The notes under the pieces are model-generated. The model did no database searches. It was not told the DNA's origin and was given only the letters and a program-made list of their open reading frames with translations. From positions 1-6,324 of the forward strand of contig CATZVV010000113.1 of assembly GCA_958425285.1 (NCBI GenBank): a stretch of 6,324 nt of DNA, in the 5' to 3' direction. This stretch comes from an uncultured Lachnoclostridium sp. (GTDB lineage Bacteria > Bacillota > Clostridia > Lachnospirales > Lachnospiraceae). Below, piece after piece: positions 1-4,759 of the stretch (its first letter is position 1; each line of letters begins with the position of its first letter). A program made the translations under genes and the position numbers.

Positions 1-1
1 C

Positions 2-190
2 ACATTTAACATTCCGATTGTGGCCTATAATGTTAGCGGGGAATATTCGATGGTGAAAGCAGCTGCAGCAAATGGGTGGATTAATGAAAAAAAGATTGTA
101 ATGGAAAATATGATTGGCCTAAAACGTGCAGGAGCTCAGATGATTATTACGTATCATGCGTTAGATGTGGCAAGATGGCTGCAAGGATAA
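2..190 (+). CDS. hemB: porphobilinogen synthase (delta-aminolevulinate dehydratase), C-terminal fragment
   Basis: This is the last 62 codons plus a TAA stop of a gene whose start lies before the window. The enzyme condenses two 5-aminolevulinate molecules into porphobilinogen in the cytoplasm. The fragment shows the family's C-terminal signature: IVAYNVSGEYSM near its start, holding the serine of the active-site region, then a KRAGAQMIITYHALD segment whose tyrosine corresponds to the conserved substrate-contacting tyrosine. The Schiff-base lysines lie upstream and cannot be checked. The frame is intact, with no sign of decay. The next gene, hemL, starts 29 nt after the stop on the same strand, so the two are probably co-transcribed. 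The family assignment is secure; only the N-terminal portion is missing. Confidence 0.95.
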   Translation, partial: TFNIPIVAYNVSGEYSMVKAAAANGWINEKKIVMENMIGLKRAGAQMIITYHALDVARWLQG

Positions 191-202
191 TATTAGATTT
201 AT

Positions 203-213
203 GGAAGGAAGGG
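203..213 (+). promoter_or_regulatory. ribosome binding site of hemL
   Basis: The purine run GGAAGGAAGGG ends 6 nt before the ATG at 220. It decides the start: an in-frame ATG at 175 would overlap the end of hemB, lacks a comparable Shine-Dalgarno, and would add 15 residues not expected in the family. The ATG at 220 gives the usual HemL N-terminus with the PGGVNSPVR motif at residues 17-25. Confidence 0.7.
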
Positions 214-219
214 ATAAAA

Positions 220-1491
220 ATGGATTCCAGATCCAAACAATTATTTGAGACAGCAAAAAAATATATTCCGGGTGGTGTAAATAGTCCGGTTCGTGCCTTT
301 GGAGCAGTTGGACGTACACCACGTTTTATGGAATCCGCAAAGGGAAGCCGGATTACAGATGTAGATGGTAATGAATTCATTGATTATGTCTGCTCATGGG
401 GGCCTGGAATTTTAGGGCATGCCCATCCAAGGGTGATTGACGCAGTGAAAAAAGCATGTGAAAAGGGGCTTTCCTATGGAGCACCGACAGAGAGGGAGGT
501 GGAGTTGGCAGAGAAAATTGCATCTTTGGTTCCGTCGATGGAAGTCAGTCGTCTTGTAAATTCCGGTACAGAAGCCGTCATGAGTGCAGTGCGAACGGCA
601 AGAGGTTTTACCGGAAGGGATAAGCTTGTTAAGTTTCAGGGTTGTTATCATGGACACTCGGATGGATTGCTTGTAAAGGCTGGTTCAGCGGCACTCACGA
701 CATCCGTACCGAACAGTGCGGGGGTGCCGGCGGAGGATACAAAAAACACGTTGATTGCCACCTATAATGATAGAAATTCCCTAGAAGAATTATTCATAGA
801 AAATCCAAAGGAAATTGCTGCGGTTATTGTAGAGCCTGTGGCTGCCAATATGGGAGTTGTATTGCCTGAGAAAGGTTTTTTAGAATTTCTGAGAGAGATT
901 ACGTTACAATATGGGGCGCTGCTAATTTTTGATGAGGTTATTACAGGTTTTCGACTGGGGCTGGGCGGTGCTCAGGAATATTATAAAGTCAATCCTGACC
1001 TGACAACACTTGGCAAGATTGTTGGCGGAGGTATGCCAATGGGAGCTTATGGAGGCAGAAAAGAGATTATGGATATGGTATCCCCCATTGGACCGGTTTA
1101 TCAGGCGGGAACACTGTCAGGTAATCCAGTTGCAACAGCAGCAGGTCTTGAAACATTAAAGATACTCCAAGAGGATTCGGCTTTATACATGAGGTTGGAA
1201 AAGAAGACAGAGAGATTGGCAGAGCTTGCTGTGAAGGCAGGTGGGAATAGGGTGTCTGTGAACCGAATTGGATCTCTTATGAGTGTGTTTTTTACCAACC
1301 GTCCAGTAAGAAATTATGAAGAAGCCATAGCGGCAGATACGGAAGCATATGCGAATTATTTTGGTTTTTTATTAGATCACGGAATTTATGTTGCACCGGC
1401 GCAGTTTGAAGCAATGTTTATTTCTGATGCGCATACGCAAGCAGAAATTGAAAAAACAGGAGAGGTGATTCAGGAATATTTTTCATTCTGA
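220..1491 (+). CDS. hemL: glutamate-1-semialdehyde 2,1-aminomutase (aminotransferase)
   Basis: HemL converts glutamate-1-semialdehyde, released by glutamyl-tRNA reductase, into 5-aminolevulinate using pyridoxal phosphate. It is a cytoplasmic class-III aminotransferase. The 423-residue product matches the usual family length (about 425-430). Visible motifs are PGGVNSPVR near residue 17, SGTEA at 115-119 (phosphate-binding region), YHGH at 143-146, FDEV at 237-240 with the Asp that contacts the PLP ring nitrogen, and TLGK at 263-266 with Lys266 as the Schiff-base lysine, followed by a GGGMPMGAYGG loop. The start was chosen from the strong ribosome binding site at 203-213. It follows hemB by 29 nt, and its partner hemA lies downstream on the same strand but beyond a convergent LysR gene, so it is probably on a different transcript. 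Its last 22 bp overlap the end of that LysR gene, and no clear terminator hairpin is seen after the stop. Confidence 0.97.
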   Translation: MDSRSKQLFETAKKYIPGGVNSPVRAFGAVGRTPRFMESAKGSRITDVDGNEFIDYVCSWGPGILGHAHPRVIDAVKKACEKGLSYGAPTEREVELAEKIASLVPSMEVSRLVNSGTEAVMSAVRTARGFTGRDKLVKFQGCYHGHSDGLLVKAGSAALTTSVPNSAGVPAEDTKNTLIATYNDRNSLEELFIENPKEIAAVIVEPVAANMGVVLPEKGFLEFLREITLQYGALLIFDEVITGFRLGLGGAQEYYKVNPDLTTLGKIVGGGMPMGAYGGRKEIMDMVSPIGPVYQAGTLSGNPVATAAGLETLKILQEDSALYMRLEKKTERLAELAVKAGGNRVSVNRIGSLMSVFFTNRPVRNYEEAIAADTEAYANYFGFLLDHGIYVAPAQFEAMFISDAHTQAEIEKTGEVIQEYFSF

Positions 1492-2360
1492 TTTTCCACA
1501 ATTTGGATGAAATCTTGCATTTGTGAAGTGATGGGGTGATTTTTCTTGTAACAGATATAGAAAAAACGCTTCATTGGAATCCCGCGGATGGAAAGGGCAT
1601 ACAATAAGCCCTGTTCTGAATTTTTTTGTATACAGCGTTTGGACAGGACGCCAAGTCCCAGATTATGGCTTACGGCATCCAAAATAGCAGTGCTGCTGTT
1701 ACATTCCCATTTTGTCTGATATGAAATACAGTGAGTTTGCATCATTTGTTCGAAGAGGGCACGTGTCCCGCTGCCTTTTTCCCGCAGAATAAAATTTTGA
1801 CTTCGTAGCTTTTCGATTTCAATTGTATCATAGGCAGCAAATGGATGAATATTTCCACAAATGATTTGCAGAACATCTTCGATAATTGGCTCAGTATGAA
1901 TTTCTTCCCGGACAATGAGTCCTTCTACAAGAGCAATGTCAAGTTCATTGTGAATTAGGCGGTGTTCAATCATGCGGGTATTGTCCACAAAGACGGAAAG
2001 GTCAATATCCGGACACTGTTTTCCTAAGTCGACCGCCAGAGAACTCATTAGAGTATTGCCAATTGTCAGGGTGGCACCAATCCTCAAAGGACGTACTGAG
2101 TTTATATTTTTCATTGATTGTTTTAAATTCTGATGAATAGAAACGATTTCCTGAGCGCTGTTTAGCAAAAGCTGACCCGCAGGTGTGATTTTTAATTCCC
2201 GTGGCATTCGTTTAAAAAGCTGTACCTGGTACTCTTTCTCCAAATCGGAAATAATCTGACTTACAGTAGGCTGGGAAATAAATAATTTTTTGGCAGCCTC
2301 ACTCATTTTTTTATATTCAGCGACAGCGATAAAAGTTGTTAATTGTTTTAAAGTTGCCAT
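1470..2360 (-). CDS. LysR-family transcriptional regulator, CysL/YeiE-like, probable regulator of the adjacent siroheme reductase
   Basis: This 296-residue protein has standard LysR architecture: an N-terminal winged helix-turn-helix (about residues 1-60, with the recognition region around ISQPTVSQIISDLEKE at 28-43), a linker helix, then a periplasmic-binding-protein-like effector domain from about residue 91 (PLRIGATLTIG) to the end. The REKGSGTR stretch at 193-200 is typical of the CysL/CbbR/YeiE branch; CysL activates sulfite reductase genes in Bacillus. The ATG is preceded by AAAGGAG (2376 down to 2370) with a 9-nt gap. The gene is divergent from the siroheme reductase at 2519 across 158 bp, the usual LysR regulator-target layout, so control of that gene and autoregulation are inferred. 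The effector could be a sulfur or nitrogen compound; the sequence does not say. The end overlaps hemL tail to tail by 22 bp. The LysR family call is firm; the target and effector are inference. Confidence 0.9.
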   Translation of the reverse strand: MATLKQLTTFIAVAEYKKMSEAAKKLFISQPTVSQIISDLEKEYQVQLFKRMPRELKITPAGQLLLNSAQEIVSIHQNLKQSMKNINSVRPLRIGATLTIGNTLMSSLAVDLGKQCPDIDLSVFVDNTRMIEHRLIHNELDIALVEGLIVREEIHTEPIIEDVLQIICGNIHPFAAYDTIEIEKLRSQNFILREKGSGTRALFEQMMQTHCISYQTKWECNSSTAILDAVSHNLGLGVLSKRCIQKNSEQGLLYALSIRGIPMKRFFYICYKKNHPITSQMQDFIQIVENQNEKYS

Positions 2361-2395
2361 GTGTCTGCGCTCCTTTCAAAGATATAGCAAAAAAC

Positions 2396-2420
2396 CTATG
2401 GATATATTTAGATATTACTA
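2396..2420. promoter_or_regulatory. candidate LysR operator
   Basis: An imperfect inverted repeat runs CTA-N10-TAG (2396-2411; 10 of 16 positions symmetric) and is followed by a further CTA at 2418-2420, so the TAG is flanked on both sides. It lies about 35-60 bp upstream of the predicted reductase transcription start, roughly where LysR proteins bind, and overlaps the predicted LysR -10. The region is AT-rich, where such symmetry arises easily, so this is only a candidate. Confidence 0.25.
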
Positions 2421-2440
2421 TTTTACGAAAAAAGATGCAA
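2412..2440 (-). promoter_or_regulatory. candidate promoter of the LysR gene
   Basis: Reading the minus strand, TTGCAT (2440-2435) is followed after 17 bp by TAATAT (2417-2412). The match to the sigma-A consensus is moderate (3/6 and 4/6) but the spacing is ideal, and the predicted start would give a leader of about 45 nt before the LysR ATG. It overlaps the opposing reductase promoter, which would let one bound regulator affect both. Confidence 0.35.
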
Positions 2441-2450
2441 GTGATAAAAT
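2422..2450 (+). promoter_or_regulatory. candidate promoter of the siroheme reductase gene (and possibly hemA-hemC)
   Basis: TTTACG (2422-2427) and TAAAAT (2445-2450) are separated by 17 bp, and a TG at 2442-2443 gives an extended -10 (TGATAAAAT). The predicted start near 2457 leaves an untranslated leader of about 62 nt. The weak -35 suits a promoter that needs an activator such as the divergent LysR protein. Confidence 0.5.
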
Positions 2451-2503
2451 GAGAGAGAATTGATTATTCCACACGGATCAAATGGCAGTTGAGATTACGA
2501 GAA

Positions 2504-2509
2504 AAGGAG
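2504..2509 (+). promoter_or_regulatory. ribosome binding site of the siroheme reductase gene
   Basis: A perfect AAGGAG sits 9 nt before the ATG at 2519. It decides the start: the in-frame TTG at 2489 would place this site inside the coding sequence and add ten residues with no ribosome binding site of their own. Confidence 0.75.
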
Positions 2510-2518
2510 TTAAAATAC

Positions 2519-3439
2519 ATGGAATGTACATTGAAACCAGAAGATATTAAGCGTGTAAAAGGTCTTGGATTTTTGCATAATAAAGGAACGGACTTATTTA
2601 ACGGTCGTGTGATTACTGTAAATGGCAAGATTACAGCAGAGCAGGCTCATGTGATAGCAGAAGCGGCTGAAAAGTATGGAAGTGGTGAATTAACTTTTAC
2701 AACAAGGCTTACTGTTGAAGTCAGAGGAATCCATTATAATAAGATTGAACCATTTAGAGAATATGTAGCGAAAGCAGGACTTGAAACCGGAGGAACGGGT
2801 GCCAGAGTACGTCCGGTTGTATCCTGTAAAGGGACAACCTGCCAATTTGGATTATATGATACCTTTGATCTTTCTCAGAAAATTCATGAGCGGTTTTATA
2901 AAGGGTACCAAGATGTACAACTACCACATAAATTTAAAATTGCTGCCGGTGGATGTCCCAATAATTGTGTGAAACCAGATTTGAATGATGTCGGTGTTGT
3001 TGGTCAGATGATTCATAAGCATGATGTTGAACTGTGCCGTGGATGTAAGAAATGTCAGATCGAATTAAGATGCCCAATGAAGGCAGCTAAAGTGGAAGAG
3101 GGGAAAATTGTGGTAGATGCATCCGTTTGTAATAACTGTGGGCGTTGTATTAAGTTTTGCCCATTTCATGTAAATGAAGAGGCGGTACCGGGATTTAAAG
3201 TTTATATTGGCGGAAGATGGGGAAAAAAAGTGGCACATGGGCAGCCATTATCTAAAATCTTTACTTCTGAAGAAGAAGTGTTACATGTAGTGGAAAAAGC
3301 AATTCTTTTGTTCCGTGATCAGGGCATTGCCGGAGAGCGTTTTGCAGATACGATTGCACGAATTGGTTTTGAAAATGTGGAAGAGCAGTTGATTTCCAAT
3401 GAATTGCTGGAAAGAAAAGCAGAAATTATTTCAGATTAA
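2519..3439 (+). CDS. siroheme/4Fe-4S nitrite-sulfite reductase family protein with two ferredoxin motifs
   Basis: The 306-residue product resembles the compact clostridial reductases related to AsrC and other small siroheme enzymes; the reaction is probably six-electron reduction of sulfite (or nitrite), but the substrate is not proven by sequence. Residues 1-70 form the ferredoxin-like half domain (NIR_SIR_ferr type) with TFTTRLTVEVRG at 59-70. Residues about 95-165 form the siroheme/4Fe-4S domain, with C103-X4-C108 and C146-X3-C150 (GGCPNNC) as cluster and siroheme ligands. Two 4Fe-4S ferredoxin motifs are inserted next: C173, C176, C179, C185 and C204, C207, C210, C214, the second in classic CX2CX2CX3CP spacing. 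The fold then returns with GGRWGKK at 231-237. There is no signal peptide or membrane segment, so it is cytoplasmic. No AsrA, AsrB or flavoprotein partner is visible, so the electron donor is unknown. It is divergent from a LysR regulator and followed by hemA after 76 bp, which links it to siroheme supply. Confidence 0.88.
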   Translation: MECTLKPEDIKRVKGLGFLHNKGTDLFNGRVITVNGKITAEQAHVIAEAAEKYGSGELTFTTRLTVEVRGIHYNKIEPFREYVAKAGLETGGTGARVRPVVSCKGTTCQFGLYDTFDLSQKIHERFYKGYQDVQLPHKFKIAAGGCPNNCVKPDLNDVGVVGQMIHKHDVELCRGCKKCQIELRCPMKAAKVEEGKIVVDASVCNNCGRCIKFCPFHVNEEAVPGFKVYIGGRWGKKVAHGQPLSKIFTSEEEVLHVVEKAILLFRDQGIAGERFADTIARIGFENVEEQLISNELLERKAEIISD

Positions 3440-3442
3440 TGT

Positions 3443-3454
3443 TATACTAGTATA
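3443..3454. repeat. 12-bp perfect palindrome just after the reductase gene
   Basis: TATACTAGTATA reads the same on both strands and begins 3 nt after the TAA stop. It could be a protein-binding site; its left half also resembles a -10 box (TATACT), but no convincing -35 is found at the right distance. It may be chance in AT-rich sequence. Confidence 0.25.
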
Positions 3455-3457
3455 TCG

Positions 3458-3487
3458 CAGAAGGAGTGCATTCATGCAGTCCTTCTG
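3458..3487 (+). promoter_or_regulatory. stem-loop in the leader of hemA
   Basis: CAGAAGGA (3458-3465) pairs perfectly with TCCTTCTG (3480-3487). After one G-G mismatch, TGCA (3467-3470) pairs with TGCA (3475-3478) around a TTCA loop. A short TAATTTT follows, a poor U-tract, so it could be a weak terminator trimming read-through from the reductase gene into hemA, an RNA-stability element or a translational switch. The left arm contains an AAGGAG Shine-Dalgarno for the small frame at 3474. The pairing is plain in the sequence; the role is inferred. Confidence 0.55.
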
Positions 3488-3500
3488 TAATTTTGACTAG
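3474..3500 (+). CDS. possible leader peptide of 8 residues upstream of hemA
   Basis: An ATG at 3474 lies 7 nt after a perfect AAGGAG (3461-3466) and opens a frame encoding MQSFCNFD, ending in TAG at 3498-3500, directly before the hemA ribosome binding site (AAAGGA, 3501-3506). The ribosome binding site and start sit within the stem-loop at 3458-3487, so its translation would interact with that structure. The peptide has one Cys and two Phe but no run of a repeated amino acid as in classic attenuators. Such small frames arise by chance, so this is a candidate only. Confidence 0.3.
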   Translation: MQSFCNFD

Positions 3501-3515
3501 AAAGGACGAAAAGGA

Positions 3516-4742
3516 ATGTCTTTTGGATTTATCGGAATTTCATATAAAAATGCACCACTGGAAATAAGGGATCGGATTTTTTTTACCGATTGTATGAAAA
3601 TGGAGTTTCTAGACAAAATGCAGGAAGCAGGAATGGAACAATGTATGGTTTTGTCTACCTGTAATCGAAGTGAAGTATATTTTTTCTATCAGGAGGAAAG
3701 TCAGTTTGAGTTGGCACAGGTATACTACAGACATATTTTTTCAGATGTCGACGTAGAAGTATATTGCATCAAGAAAAGAGGAAAAAATGCGTTTTTACAT
3801 CTGTTTCGTGTAACTGCCGGACTGGAATCTATGGTGTTGGGTGAGGATCAGATTTTAGGGCAGGTGGGTGATGCAATCGATTTTTCCCGTACGATGGGAC
3901 ACAGTGGAAAAGAATTGAATCGGGTTGTTCAGGAGGCTGTCAGTTGTGCAAAGCGAATAAAAACAGAGTTGAAAATTAGTGAAAACCCTCTTTCTGTCGG
4001 GTATATAGGTATTTGCCAATTGAATGAGATTTGTGGAATCCAGGGTAAGAAAATTCTTGTCATAGGAAGTGGAAAAACGGCATCATTGGTATTAACTTAT
4101 TTATATGAATATGGAGCAGGCAAAGTATATGCCTGTAACCGGACGCTCGCACATGCAAAAAAACTGCGGGAGAAGTTTAGCGGATTACAGGTTGTAGAAT
4201 ATGCAAATCGGTATGAGGTGATGTCAAAATGTGATATTATAATTTCGGCAACTGCTTCGCCTCATTTAGTGATTCGCCGGGAAGAGGTCATATGTCGGCA
4301 GGATATGGTATTTGTGGATTTAGCAGCACCTCGGGACATTGATGCGGAACTGGCAAAAGAACCACACATCAGACTTATCAATTTGGACACACATCAACAG
4401 ATTGCCCGGAAAAATCAAAAGGAGAGGGAACGCTTAGTCAGTGCCAGCCGGAATAGGATTGAAGAAGGAGTAGAAGAAGTCATTGAGTGGCTGCATGCAA
4501 GTCGGATGGATTCTACCATCGAGTCATTACAGCATCGGTGCGGAGAAATTGCAGAGGACAGTTTTTGTTACTTAAACCGAAAGTTGGATCTTAGTCAGAG
4601 AGAACAGAAAATTATGAGAAAAGTTTTGAATGCTTCCTTGCAAAGATTACTGAAAGACCCAATAAGGGAATTGAAAAGTTTAGATACAAAGGAAGAACAG
4701 GATGAATATAAAGAAATAATCCGGCATTTATTTCAGATATAG
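3516..4742 (+). CDS. hemA: glutamyl-tRNA reductase
   Basis: HemA reduces glutamyl-tRNA(Glu) to glutamate-1-semialdehyde with NADPH, the first committed and usually rate-controlling step of tetrapyrrole synthesis by the C5 route; it hands its product to HemL. The 408-residue protein has the three expected parts. The catalytic domain (about 1-155) holds STCNR at 47-51 with the thioester-forming Cys49, and GLESMVLGEDQILGQV at 102-117. The NADPH-binding Rossmann domain (about 160-300) holds KKILVIGSGKTA (178-189). The C-terminal helical dimerisation domain covers about 315-408. Length is slightly below the usual 415-430. There is no fused siroheme-synthase domain, unlike the HemA reported in some clostridia. 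The ATG follows AAAGGA (3501-3506) with a 9-nt gap. It is followed by the hemC fusion after 17 nt, so those two form an operon, probably with the reductase gene upstream. The hairpin and small frame in the preceding gap suggest possible control of its expression. Confidence 0.96.
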   Translation: MSFGFIGISYKNAPLEIRDRIFFTDCMKMEFLDKMQEAGMEQCMVLSTCNRSEVYFFYQEESQFELAQVYYRHIFSDVDVEVYCIKKRGKNAFLHLFRVTAGLESMVLGEDQILGQVGDAIDFSRTMGHSGKELNRVVQEAVSCAKRIKTELKISENPLSVGYIGICQLNEICGIQGKKILVIGSGKTASLVLTYLYEYGAGKVYACNRTLAHAKKLREKFSGLQVVEYANRYEVMSKCDIIISATASPHLVIRREEVICRQDMVFVDLAAPRDIDAELAKEPHIRLINLDTHQQIARKNQKERERLVSASRNRIEEGVEEVIEWLHASRMDSTIESLQHRCGEIAEDSFCYLNRKLDLSQREQKIMRKVLNASLQRLLKDPIRELKSLDTKEEQDEYKEIIRHLFQI

Positions 4743-4748
4743 AGGAAT

Positions 4749-4756
4749 GGAGGGGT
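4749..4756 (+). promoter_or_regulatory. ribosome binding site of the hemC-cobA fusion
   Basis: GGAGGGGT lies 3 nt before the ATG at 4760 and within the 17-nt gap after hemA. No comparable site precedes the internal ATG at 5642 where the CobA part begins, which supports one continuous protein. Confidence 0.6.
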
Positions 4757-4759
4757 TAT

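Noticed and set aside
175..219. Upstream ATG that would extend hemL by 15 residues into hemB
   Set aside because: It lies inside the end of hemB and lacks a good ribosome binding site; the ATG at 220 has a strong one and gives the usual HemL N-terminus.
147..1298. Minus-strand frames opposite hemB/hemL
   Set aside because: They are antisense shadows of well-supported hem genes without ribosome binding sites or motifs.
2489..2518. TTG start that would extend the siroheme reductase by ten residues
   Set aside because: The AAGGAG at 2504-2509 sits correctly for the ATG at 2519 and would be inside the extended coding sequence.
2482..2550. 22-codon frame overlapping the start of the reductase gene
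   Set aside because: It has no convincing ribosome binding site and runs through the reductase start in another frame; there is nothing to support it as a leader peptide.
2781..2972. 63-codon frame inside the reductase gene on the same strand
   Set aside because: It is a shadow of the real frame, with no ribosome binding site and no recognisable sequence.
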